54,088 bases of DNA from Hugenholtzia roseola DSM 9546 (lineage in GTDB: Bacteria > Bacteroidota > Bacteroidia > Cytophagales > Bernardetiaceae). Below are positions 40,928-49,028 of the stretch, one piece after another; position 1 is the first letter of the stretch, and each line of letters begins with the position of its first letter. Made by a program: the position numbers and the translations under genes. The DNA lies in NCBI RefSeq assembly GCF_000422585.1, contig NZ_AUGI01000053.1:1-54088 (forward strand). The letters are read 5' to 3'. A model generated the notes under the pieces. The model saw only the letters and a program-made list of their open reading frames with translations. It was not told the origin of the DNA and searched no databases.

Positions 40928-41857
40928 ATGAATAGATTTTTTTTAATAGTTATACTTTTTTCACTTTTTACTATCAAATGTAATAGACAGATAAAATCTA
41001 ATCTTAAAATTGAAAAGATTTTTCTTGATAAATCTGACACAACAAAAAACTGTTATACAATCATATACCCACCGAAACAACCTTGGGGAGGCTACTTGTT
41101 CCTTATCCCGGGTTTTGGAGAAACGGCAGAAAATGTTTTGCAACAGACTGACTTGCCAAAAAGATTAGCTCAGAATGGAATATTGACGGTTATCCCGACT
41201 TTTCAAGACGGGATATTTTCCTTTAGTGTAGACAGTTTGAGTCAGCAAAGTTTGGACAGAATTTTAAATGATGTAATTACTAAATATAAATTTGCTGACC
41301 AAAAGTTTTATGTAGGTGGATTTTCAATTGGTGGAAGTTGTGCGATTAAATATGCCGAAAACTCGACTGTAAAACCAGCAGCTGTTTTTGCTATTGACCC
41401 ACCACTTGACTTTGAAAGATTTTATAACTCTGCCAAAAGAAATATTAGACTTTCAAAAGTTAGTGAAGTCAATCAGGAAAATATTTATATGATAGACAGA
41501 CTTGAAAAAGAAACAGGTGGAAGTCCACAAACAAACATTACAGAATATTACAATCTTTCTCCTTACTCATTTTCAGATACAACTCAAACAGCAGTAAAAA
41601 AACTAATCAATATTCCTTTGAGAATATACACTGAACCTGACATTAATTGGTGGCTAAATGAACGTGGTGCCGATTTTACAAACATAAATGCAACAGAATG
41701 TTCCTCGATGATTAACGAATTAAATAGACTTGGAAATAAAAATGCAGAACTAATAACGACGCAAAACAAAGGTTATAGAAAACCTGACAACAAAAGGCAT
41801 CCACATTCTTGGAGTATTGTGGACAATGACGAACTAATAAAGTGGCTACTAAAATAG
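40928..41857 (+). CDS. Putative alpha/beta-hydrolase lipoprotein
   Basis: A 309-residue protein with a short lipoprotein-type signal (lipobox-like FTIKC, Cys18). The alpha/beta-hydrolase fold is indicated by the oxyanion region YLFLIPGFGETAEN, the nucleophile elbow GGFSIGGS (Ser133), and a late His (RHPHSWSIVDNDELI) with an acid in RIYTEPDINWW. Esterase or peptidase of unknown substrate. Its AT-rich codon use differs from the housekeeping genes, and it lies between two Rpn genes and just after R3 copy 2, all signs of accessory or transferred DNA (inference). Confidence 0.72.
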   Translation: MNRFFLIVILFSLFTIKCNRQIKSNLKIEKIFLDKSDTTKNCYTIIYPPKQPWGGYLFLIPGFGETAENVLQQTDLPKRLAQNGILTVIPTFQDGIFSFSVDSLSQQSLDRILNDVITKYKFADQKFYVGGFSIGGSCAIKYAENSTVKPAAVFAIDPPLDFERFYNSAKRNIRLSKVSEVNQENIYMIDRLEKETGGSPQTNITEYYNLSPYSFSDTTQTAVKKLINIPLRIYTEPDINWWLNERGADFTNINATECSSMINELNRLGNKNAELITTQNKGYRKPDNKRHPHSWSIVDNDELIKWLLK

Positions 41858-42050
41858 GAGTGACACCAGCAGGTCTTAGTATTTACTCAAAAATGGGGTT
41901 TTAGTTGTTAAATAAAACAAAACTAAATATAGTACATGAATCAATTACAAACACTATTAACTTTTGTTTTTATTACAAGTTATTTTATTTTACTAAAATT
42001 TAATTACAAAATTAAAAAAATTATTACAAAGATTAAAACTAAGATTCTCA

Positions 42051-42959
42051 TCAACTTTTCTTCCTTTCATTTCGCAAGTCTTCTATTTGGTCAATAGTTA
42101 AACCTGTTAGTCGTGCTATTATTTGATTTTCAAAACCTTCTGAAATAGCATTTTTAACAATTTCAATTTTCTCATCTTTCCGTACTTTTTCCTTCGCCTC
42201 TGCTACTTTCTTCTCCATTAGTTCCTCCTGTTGAATTTTCAAAGAAAGTGCCTCACTTGCTTTTACGTGCAAGTAGTCCAAATAGCGATTGTAGCCATAA
42301 GTTTGCTCTTGATTCAGACGCATGACATCTAAAACCTCCTTTGCTTCTGCCAAACCTTTTGCCTTAAAACTATCTTTTACTTCACTATTTTTCAAAAAAT
42401 AAACCCACTCGTCCAAAGTATCTTTGGCGACATCATTAAATTGATTCACTTTGATAATATAATATTCGGGAAAAATATCCGATATATTTTGTTTGGTAAA
42501 GGTTTCTTTTTGTTTGTTTGAAAGTTGCAAAAGGTCGTGTTCATGCAAGCCTTGAAAATTAGTTGTCCCTTTATAGACATAATCTTTACCTTGTCCTAAA
42601 TCAAAATAAACGATATTCACAGAAATTACTTTTTTAATTTCAGAGTAAGACTGCCCCAAACTTAAATTTTCCGTCAAAGCCTTAGATGCCCCATACGCCA
42701 TGCGATGGAAATAATCAATCTCATACGTATTTTGAATTTCTACGATAACAAGCTCATTTTTAGCGTTTTGCACCAAAATATCTACGCGATTGTACTTGTC
42801 TTGCTCGGTTTCCTGATTGCCTTCGCTTTCCAAAATCTTTTCAATTTTGATGTCCTCAAAAAGAAGTTCAGATAAAAAACCTTCTAAGACAACAAAGTTA
42901 GCTTTATTGCGAAGGAGTTTTTTAACTGCCCAGTCGAAGCGAATTAGTCTTTTGCTCAT
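42051..42959 (-). CDS. Rpn-family PD-(D/E)XK nuclease / putative transposase, MSKRLIRFDW subfamily (second copy)
   Basis: The start at 42959 gives 302 residues, nearly identical to the gene at 570 up to residue 250: Asp60, Glu74 and Gln76 are all kept, and only two residues differ. From there the C-terminus is different (KVAEAKEKVRKDEKIEIVKN ... TGLTIDQIEDLRNERKKS). This is a recent duplication or transfer followed by, or together with, tail replacement. Its promoter (42987-43017) is clear. There is no R3 after it. Confidence 0.92.
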   Translation of the reverse strand: MSKRLIRFDWAVKKLLRNKANFVVLEGFLSELLFEDIKIEKILESEGNQETEQDKYNRVDILVQNAKNELVIVEIQNTYEIDYFHRMAYGASKALTENLSLGQSYSEIKKVISVNIVYFDLGQGKDYVYKGTTNFQGLHEHDLLQLSNKQKETFTKQNISDIFPEYYIIKVNQFNDVAKDTLDEWVYFLKNSEVKDSFKAKGLAEAKEVLDVMRLNQEQTYGYNRYLDYLHVKASEALSLKIQQEELMEKKVAEAKEKVRKDEKIEIVKNAISEGFENQIIARLTGLTIDQIEDLRNERKKS

Positions 42960-42986
42960 AGTTTTGTGGTTAAAAAATTCTTTTTG

Positions 42987-43017
42987 CAAAGATAAGAATA
43001 CTGCTGTGCTATTGCAA
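42987..43017 (-). promoter_or_regulatory. Promoter of Rpn gene 42959
   Basis: On the minus strand: TTG (43017-43015), 20 bases, TATCTTTG (42994-42987); the ATG lies 28 bases further on. A good match to the Bacteroidota consensus. Confidence 0.65.
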
Positions 43018-43038
43018 CGCCAATACGTAAGAGAAACC

Positions 43039-43071
43039 AACCCTGCTAATATTTAAAATATTTGCAGGGTT
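43039..43071. terminator. Hairpin between outer-membrane protein gene and Rpn gene
   Basis: AACCCTGC.AATATTT and AAATATT.GCAGGGTT pair with one internal T-T mismatch. On the minus strand it follows the 43085 gene stop and precedes the Rpn promoter, matching the hairpin-before-Rpn pattern at 502 and 26733. Confidence 0.65.
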
Positions 43072-43084
43072 TTCGCTTTAAAAT

Positions 43085-43801
43085 TTAAAATGCAATTCCC
43101 ATCGAAAGTCCTATACGCGGAAAGGGGAGAATACGCGGAATACTTGTATCCACTTGCTCGCGCCTGCCGTCGGAATAGGTAATCTCTACTTGGTGGAGAG
43201 AATTATAGAAAGCCCCAATGCCTAAGAAAGCATCAAAGGCTAATCTGTTGATAATGAGCTGATAACCTACGGAAAGATTGCCTCCTATGGCGGTAAAGTT
43301 GCGGTTTCCAGTGCCTTCTGTACCAAGTGAAAAAGGGTCGGGGTCGGTTACTTCAAAGCGGGCTTGCGTAAAGCCTAAGTTAAGGGCAGGCGCAAAATAG
43401 AGTCCCTCCAACGGCGTTTCTTCTATTAAATAAGACCGCCACTCTGCCTGAAAACCTACATTGCGAAAATACAAATCGCCTTCAAATTCATTCGCCTCGA
43501 TAGTTCCACTGATGAGATTAAGGCGTAGGCTGCTTAATTCTATTGATAAGCCCCAATCCCAATACGCCGCTTGCAACTGCAAACTTTTGTGATTTTTGAG
43601 CCTTAATTCGCCACTGATGCTGTATTTTCTGATAAGCGGTTGAAAAGGCTGCGTTTTGAGTACGAAAAAACGGCGCGAAGCTCGCGAAGGAGTAGCCACA
43701 CTGTCGCGTTCCTGTGCCTGCAAGTCATTTTCCCATAAAGAAAATAACACAAAGAGAAGAAACACAAAGCGACTATTACAAACTTTTTTGTGAATATTCA
43801 T
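43085..43801 (-). CDS. Putative outer-membrane beta-barrel protein
   Basis: The start at 43801 (MNIHKKVCNSRFVFLLFVLF) gives a signal peptide ending near DLQAQ and 238 residues. The mature part is beta-rich with alternating aromatic residues (LQLQAAYWDWGLSIELSSL, VGFQAEWRSYL, GLYFAPALNLGFTQARFEV) and ends in GLSMGIAF with the C-terminal Phe typical of barrels. The name of the family is uncertain. It follows the NamZ-like gene with a 57-base gap, so probably co-transcribed. Confidence 0.7.
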   Translation of the reverse strand: MNIHKKVCNSRFVFLLFVLFSLWENDLQAQERDSVATPSRASRRFFVLKTQPFQPLIRKYSISGELRLKNHKSLQLQAAYWDWGLSIELSSLRLNLISGTIEANEFEGDLYFRNVGFQAEWRSYLIEETPLEGLYFAPALNLGFTQARFEVTDPDPFSLGTEGTGNRNFTAIGGNLSVGYQLIINRLAFDAFLGIGAFYNSLHQVEITYSDGRREQVDTSIPRILPFPRIGLSMGIAF

Positions 43802-43858
43802 TTTCGTTTGAAAGTATTTGATTTTTTGTAAAATATAAAACTTAAAACTTTTCATTTT

Positions 43859-45136
43859 TTACTTGTCAGGATACAAAAGATACTTCTGGCGCATCACCCG
43901 ATACTGCGCCAAATCTTTTTCCCAAGTTTGCTCTATTTCTGCTATCGTCTTGCCTTCCCGAATTTGGGCTTCTAAGATTTTATTGCCTACCAATTTGCTA
44001 AAAAAATCGCTTTTAAAAAAGTTAGGACGCTCATTTTCAGGCGTTTGCAAATAAGCCCCGTAAAGATAGCGCAAACTGAATTTTGTTTGTTCGAAGGGCA
44101 GGTGTCGCAAATCCACGCCACTGCATGGCTGCCCTTCATAGAGAGGGGCAAGTCCCATTTGGGCATTTTTTTTGGGCGTAAAACGGATAAAACGTGCTTG
44201 GGGAAACTGCTTTTGTAAAAGCGTATCCGAATTATTTAGAAAATCGGGCTTGCCAAAGACCTGAAAGGCAAAATCCGTACCCCTGCCCACACTAAACGCT
44301 GTTCCTTCAAAAAGGCAGAGAGAAGGATAAAGATAAATAGCCTGCTGACTTGCCAAATTAGGCGAAGGCGCAATCGGTAGCTCGTAAGGAGTCTGGTGTG
44401 TGTAGTTTTCTACGGTTATGATGTGTAAATCTAATTTTTTTTGCAAAGAATCTGGCACTTTTAGCCACTTTTCACCCACTATCATACGCGCCAGTTCGCC
44501 CACAGTAAGCCCATGCACAATGGGAATTGGGTGCATGCTTACAAAACTGCTCACCTGCGTTGTGTCTAATACTGCCCCTGCTATGTAGCCACCATTTGGG
44601 TTAGGGCGGTCTAAAATGAGAAGGGAAACGCCCATCTCGGCGGCAGTTTCCATCGCATAGTGCAAAGTGCTAATGTAGGTATAAAAACGCACACCCACAT
44701 CTTGAATATCGAAAAGGAGTACCTCTATCCCTTCAAAATCTTGGCGTGATGGTTTTTTATTTTTACCATAAAGAGAAATAATAGGCAACCCCGTTTGGCT
44801 ATCCCTGCCACTTTCTACTTTTTCGCCTGCTTCGGCTTTGCCTCGAAAACCATGTTCGGGTGCAAAAATTTTGACTACTTCTATTTTATTTTTTAATAAA
44901 AAGTCTAATAAGTGCAATTTTTTACCTTGTTCTATCTCTACTTGCGAACTATGATTGACTAAAAGCCCTACTTTTTTATCTGCTAATAAGGGCAGGTAGC
45001 GTTCGGGCTGGTCTGCCCCCACAAGTGGTTGTAACGTTTCAGATAAGCCCTCCATCTTTTGTGTTTGGGCTTGGCAGGCAGCCAAAAAAGCGGCAAAAAG
45101 AAAGGTTAGAATCAGAACAAAAAGCGTACAAATGCG
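43859..45136 (-). CDS. namZ: DUF1343 protein, exo-beta-N-acetylmuramidase (NamZ-like) lipoprotein
   Basis: The start at 45136 (MRICTLFVLIL) gives 425 residues with lipobox LAAC (Cys22); an ATG at 45154 adds six residues. DUF1343 marks: GLLVNHSSQV, KIFAPEHGFRGKAEAGE, EVLLFDIQDVGVRFYTYIST, LILDRPNPNGG, SVGRGTDFAFQVFG and VDLRHLPFEQT. NamZ enzymes release N-acetylmuramic acid from the ends of peptidoglycan fragments. Probably in the periplasm for wall recycling. The symbol is given by family resemblance. Confidence 0.85.
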   Translation of the reverse strand, partial: RICTLFVLILTFLFAAFLAACQAQTQKMEGLSETLQPLVGADQPERYLPLLADKKVGLLVNHSSQVEIEQGKKLHLLDFLLKNKIEVVKIFAPEHGFRGKAEAGEKVESGRDSQTGLPIISLYGKNKKPSRQDFEGIEVLLFDIQDVGVRFYTYISTLHYAMETAAEMGVSLLILDRPNPNGGYIAGAVLDTTQVSSFVSMHPIPIVHGLTVGELARMIVGEKWLKVPDSLQKKLDLHIITVENYTHQTPYELPIAPSPNLASQQAIYLYPSLCLFEGTAFSVGRGTDFAFQVFGKPDFLNNSDTLLQKQFPQARFIRFTPKKNAQMGLAPLYEGQPCSGVDLRHLPFEQTKFSLRYLYGAYLQTPENERPNFFKSDFFSKLVGNKILEAQIREGKTIAEIEQTWEKDLAQYRVMRQKYLLYPDK

Positions 45137-45180
45137 CATAGAAAGAGAAATCAAAACAAGTAGATGGGAAAAGAAAGTAA

Positions 45181-45201
45181 GGACAAGGCAATGCCTTGTC
45201 C
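45181..45201. repeat. REP-like palindrome GGACAAGGC, copy 4
   Basis: GGACAAGGC-AAT-GCCTTGTCC lies between the flotillin gene and the NamZ-like gene. Confidence 0.75.
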
Positions 45202-45260
45202 GAAGTTAGATTGAAATGAAAAAGAACCAAAAGAATAAAAATCAAAGGGCAATACAAAAA

Positions 45261-46811
45261 CTACTCTGCCGTATCTTCTTCCTGCCCCAAGCCCTCGCTC
45301 TGTCTGCCTTGAATATTGCCCAAAAAGCGCGGCAATTCTATGCCAACCTGCTGGGCAAGCTCATGCATAGGCGGCAGGGTATTGATAAGATTGCGGACAA
45401 AATTAGAAGTTGCGCCCCCATTTGCACCCGAAGCCCCATTTTCCCAAACCGTAATTTTATCGATTTTGAGATTGGCAATCGCTTCGGTTTGCTTTTCTAC
45501 CAACATCTCTAATTTTTCAATAAGCAAGAGCGTAGCGGCTGCGCTGGTATCGCCTTCGCACGAAGCTAAGATGTCTTGATAACCTTTTGCCTTTGCCTCT
45601 AAAAGTTTTTTCAGACCCTCTGCCTCTGCCTGATATTTGAGCAAGGTAGCGTCGGCTTCCCCTTTGGCAATGCGGCGGACGCGCTCGGCTTCGGCTTCGG
45701 CTTCAATTTCCTGCTTGCGCTTCTGAATTTCTTTCTTGACAATTTCGTCTTTTTCCAAACGCGCAAGCTCGGTGGCTTTTTCCGCTTCTAAGATTTCTTT
45801 GTTTGCCACAGCGTTGGCAATATCGCTCCTGCGCTTGGCTTCGGCGGATTTTTCGGCAAGAGTGGCATTTGAATCCACGACATTCGCCTTGGCTAAGTTT
45901 TCACCATTTACGGCATCGGCTTCTAATTTGGCAACCTCAATCCTGCGTGTAGAATCAGCCTCTTTTTTACCTTTCTGCCCTTTGGCTTCTTCGGCGGCAA
46001 TAGAAACCTCTTTTTCTTGCACCGCTTTGGTTTCGGCAATGGCTGCCTTTGCCTCTAATTCTGCCACGCGGATACGGCGTTGGGCTTCGGCTTCTTTGCG
46101 CCCTTCGTCGGTAGCGGCTACTTCTAAGGCAACCTGCACCTCTCGCTCTCTAACGGCTTTTGTTTCACCGATTGCACCACTGCGCTCCTGCTCGGCAACC
46201 TGAATACGGGCGATATTGATGGCTTCGGCGGCAGCCTTTTTACCAATCGCCTCGATGTAGCCCGATTCATCTGTGATGTCTTTGATATTGACGTTGATAA
46301 GTTCTAAGCCAATTTTATTGAGTTCGCTCGCCACGTGCTTATTGATAAGGGAAAGAAACTGCTCACGGTCTTGATTGATTTCCTCAATGGTGAGGGTAGC
46401 GATAACCAGACGCAGCTGCCCAATGATAATATCTAAGGCTTGGTTTCGAATTTCAGCCTCATCAAGACTTAAAAGCCTTTCTGCGGCGTTGAGCATAATT
46501 TCTTCGCGCGTAGAAATAGCAACGGTAAAAGTGCTGGGCGTATTGATGCGAATGTTTTGTTTGGAAAGGGCATTGCGCAAATCTATCTCGATGGGAATCG
46601 GATTGAGATTAAGAAACTGCCAATCTTGAATAATGGGCAAAACGAAAGAGCCACCCCCATGCACACACTTGGCACTCTTGCCTTTACCTACATTTCCATA
46701 AATGACCAAGATTTTATTAGAGGGGCAGCGTTTGTAGCGCGAAAGCAAAAATGCAGCCACCAAAAAAAGTATCACGACACTGATACCACCTAAACTTAAT
46801 AAAAATTCCAT
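45261..46811 (-). CDS. Flotillin-family protein (SPFH domain)
   Basis: A 516-residue protein. An N-terminal membrane segment (about residues 8-25, ISVVILFLVAAFLLSRY) is followed by an SPFH domain (about 30-190, KCVHGGGSFVLPIIQDWQFL; INVNIKDITDESGYIEAIGK) and a long Ala/Glu/Lys-rich coiled coil with repeated 'EAKA' heptads (about 200-430). The C-terminus is less ordered. Flotillins scaffold membrane microdomains. It lies 58 bases downstream of nfeD, a standard pairing. Confidence 0.93.
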   Translation of the reverse strand: MEFLLSLGGISVVILFLVAAFLLSRYKRCPSNKILVIYGNVGKGKSAKCVHGGGSFVLPIIQDWQFLNLNPIPIEIDLRNALSKQNIRINTPSTFTVAISTREEIMLNAAERLLSLDEAEIRNQALDIIIGQLRLVIATLTIEEINQDREQFLSLINKHVASELNKIGLELINVNIKDITDESGYIEAIGKKAAAEAINIARIQVAEQERSGAIGETKAVREREVQVALEVAATDEGRKEAEAQRRIRVAELEAKAAIAETKAVQEKEVSIAAEEAKGQKGKKEADSTRRIEVAKLEADAVNGENLAKANVVDSNATLAEKSAEAKRRSDIANAVANKEILEAEKATELARLEKDEIVKKEIQKRKQEIEAEAEAERVRRIAKGEADATLLKYQAEAEGLKKLLEAKAKGYQDILASCEGDTSAAATLLLIEKLEMLVEKQTEAIANLKIDKITVWENGASGANGGATSNFVRNLINTLPPMHELAQQVGIELPRFLGNIQGRQSEGLGQEEDTAE

Positions 46812-46869
46812 AAGCAGAGAATTGAGTTAAAAGATAAAATATATTAAAATTTGAAAAAAGGTTCTGTTT

Positions 46870-47496
46870 TTAGTCGTGAAGCTCAAAACGCCCTACTAAG
46901 AGTTTGCCATTTTCTACTTCATAAACCATGACTTTTTCGCCTGTGGGAATAAGTAAGCCTTCCGATTTGGCATCTAAGGTCTGCAACTTGCCCTGCACCA
47001 CAATTTGCACCTGCCCTTCGCCCTCTTGGGGAATGGTCAGATAGACTTCGCCTACTTTTCCGATAGCATTGCGCAAGTCTAAATTGCCTGATTGCTCCAA
47101 TTTTTTGAGCTTTTGGTGCGTCAAAATCGCGACGACAAAGCCCACTAAACCTGCACTTATCGCAATTCCTACAATCGCCATATCGCCAAAATCGGTAAAA
47201 TGATAGCCCAATACGCCCGCCCAGCCTGCAATGGCAAATAAGGTAGCAAAGGCAGAAAGGGAAATGTCGCCAAAATCAGAATCGCCAAAATCGAGGTCAA
47301 ACTCATGGTCTAATTCTACGCCTACTAAGCTAAGAAGCAGCCTTAGTACGATAAAGCCCGTTGAAAGGACGGCAATCCACCAGTAGAGATTTTCTATCTC
47401 ACTGCCTGCCTGCCAAAAAAGAAGGGCTGCGCCTACAAAGCCGTCTGAAACAAAAACGGCTGCGAGGTCTGACAAGAAAAGAGAAGAAGGGAGCAT
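46870..47496 (-). CDS. NfeD-like membrane protein (OB-fold)
   Basis: A 208-residue protein with two to three N-terminal membrane helices (about 10-30, 38-60 and 80-125, FATLFAIAGWAGVLGYHF and VGIAISAGLVGFVVAIL) and a C-terminal OB-fold NfeD domain (about 140-208, AIGKVGEVYLTIPQEGEGQV; GEKVMVYEVENGKLLVG). Partner of the flotillin encoded just downstream, as in YuaF/FloT pairs. Confidence 0.85.
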   Translation of the reverse strand: MLPSSLFLSDLAAVFVSDGFVGAALLFWQAGSEIENLYWWIAVLSTGFIVLRLLLSLVGVELDHEFDLDFGDSDFGDISLSAFATLFAIAGWAGVLGYHFTDFGDMAIVGIAISAGLVGFVVAILTHQKLKKLEQSGNLDLRNAIGKVGEVYLTIPQEGEGQVQIVVQGKLQTLDAKSEGLLIPTGEKVMVYEVENGKLLVGRFELHD

Positions 47497-47598
47497 ATTA
47501 GAAGGGGTTTAGAATTAGTAGGCACTATCTACGCGGTCAAGATAATCTTTTTTTCTTTCTTTCCCAAAAAAAAGTCGCCTTTTTAAATAAATTTAAGT

Positions 47599-47844
47599 TT
47601 ATGCTTGCAACCTGCCAATAGGCTCAAACTTATCAAAAACATAAGGCGTATGTGGCGCATCTGCCATTTCTGCCGTTAGGTCTTGTCCTGCCCAATGGAC
47701 GTAGTGCCTGCCTTTATGCCAAAGGCGCGAATGGCTAAGGTCATAAATAAACCCTTGATAGGCGCACCAAATTTCGGGGCGGTCTTGTCCGTTGCGCAAG
47801 GCGAGCTGCTGGCGCGTATATAGGGGTAGGTTTTCTAAATTCAT
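47599..47844 (-). CDS. Cytochrome b5-like heme-binding domain protein
   Basis: An 81-residue single-domain protein. The pattern YTRQQLALRNGQDRPEIWCA, GFIYDLSHSRLWHKGRHYVH, and AGQDLTAEMADAPHTPYVFD matches the cytochrome b5-like heme/steroid-binding domain of bacterial type, with histidines in WHKGRH and APH as candidate heme ligands. It may bind heme or a steroid-like ligand. It has no signal peptide. Confidence 0.75.
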   Translation of the reverse strand: MNLENLPLYTRQQLALRNGQDRPEIWCAYQGFIYDLSHSRLWHKGRHYVHWAGQDLTAEMADAPHTPYVFDKFEPIGRLQA

Positions 47845-47871
47845 AGGTGAGATTTTATATTTTTACAAAAA

Positions 47872-47902
47872 AAAACCTATAAAGGCGAACTTTATAGGTT
47901 TT
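47872..47902. terminator. Terminator of outer-membrane protein gene 47925
   Basis: AAAACCTATAAAG (47872-47884) and CTTTATAGGTTTT (47890-47902) form a 13-bp stem with loop GCGAA. It is positioned after the 47925 stop on the minus strand. Confidence 0.8.
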
Positions 47903-47924
47903 GTGTAGCATCTGCCCTCAACTT

Positions 47925-48638
47925 TTAGAAATAAAAGCCCAAGTCTATGCCCAAATAATTAAGGAAGGCGCGTCCCTGATTGGCGTTCTTTGTAGTTAGG
48001 CGCGTCAAGCCATAGTGATAGCTAACCCCTACATCTATTGTACCGATGTCTTGTAAGTCGTATTCTATGCCAAGCCCTGCCACAAAGTCAGGCGTAAAGA
48101 CGTTGTAACCCTCCATTTTCTTGGTAGTTTGCTCGTTGCTTCCATTGAAAAGTGAAGTGGTTTTGGCAGCAATATTAAAGCCCAAGGCAGCCCCAAAAAG
48201 TCCTCTGATACGCAAGCCTTCGGCGATATCGCCTGAACGCATTTTAAGCTGTAAGGGGATTTCGAGGGTTGTGAAAGCCACAGTTTGCTCCAAATTGACA
48301 CGAACGGGAACGGAATCTGAACTCATTGTTTCCATACCCACTTTATACCCTCTGCTTACGATATTAAGCCCTGTATAAAGTCCTGCCTTTTCCGAAAAGT
48401 TATAATCGAGCATCAATCCTCCTGAAAAACCGATTCGGCTTTTTTTGTCTACATTATCCAGCACATTTTTATCCTCGTCGGTTAGGCGCACCATCGAGAT
48501 AATGGGGTTTATTTTCAGCCCTAAACGCAAAGGCGAATCTTGGGCGGTTGCTTTTTGGGTAGGCATCAAAAGCCACGTCGCGGCGATAAAACACGCCAGC
48601 ATTGCTTTTAAAAATAGCACAGAGCTAATTTTTTTCAT
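47925..48638 (-). CDS. PorT-like outer-membrane beta-barrel protein
   Basis: The start at 48638 (MKKISSVLFLKAMLACFIAA) gives a signal peptide ending near KATAQ and 237 residues. The barrel pattern is clear: LRLGLKINPIISMV, GFSGGLMLDYNFSEKAGLYTGL, TTLEIPLQLKMR, GAALGFNIAAKT, FVAGLGIEYDL, VGVSYHYGLTRL, and C-terminal LGIDLGFYF. It resembles the small PorT/OmpW-type barrels common in Bacteroidota. The specific ligand is unknown. Confidence 0.8.
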   Translation of the reverse strand: MKKISSVLFLKAMLACFIAATWLLMPTQKATAQDSPLRLGLKINPIISMVRLTDEDKNVLDNVDKKSRIGFSGGLMLDYNFSEKAGLYTGLNIVSRGYKVGMETMSSDSVPVRVNLEQTVAFTTLEIPLQLKMRSGDIAEGLRIRGLFGAALGFNIAAKTTSLFNGSNEQTTKKMEGYNVFTPDFVAGLGIEYDLQDIGTIDVGVSYHYGLTRLTTKNANQGRAFLNYLGIDLGFYF

Positions 48639-49028
48639 AATCTGTATTGTAGAAATAAGGGAATGTTTAGAAAGTAACGCAAATCGCCTCACGTTAGAAA
48701 TTGAGGACTTCTTTTTTGCACCAAATTTTGCTATCAAAAATTAGGCTAATTTGAAGGCGAGCGGTTCTTTTTTGAAAAAGAAAAAAAAGTCAAAACCTTA
48801 CACTTGTGATAAGAGTTTCAAAGACAATCAAATACGTAGATTTGGCTTTTGGCGTTCTTTTAGCGATTTTTCGGAAAAAAATCTTTTTTTAGACTACTTA
48901 AAATTAGGACAAGGTTTTGCGCCTGCTTGTTTTTTTTCTAACTTGCTCTCTCAAATATCCAAAAAGTTTGGTTTTCCCTTTTTCCAAACAAAAAACGAGC
49001 TTCTTACTACTTGCCACCTCAAAATTTT
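48639..49028. other. Intergenic spacer between divergent envelope genes
   Basis: About 390 AT-rich bases. No supported gene or clear repeat. It must hold the promoter of the giant surface-protein gene. Confidence 0.4.

Noticed and set aside
45736-46203. Ser/Ala-rich plus-strand frame
   Set aside because: Antisense of the Ala/Glu coiled coil of flotillin; its composition is explained by that gene.
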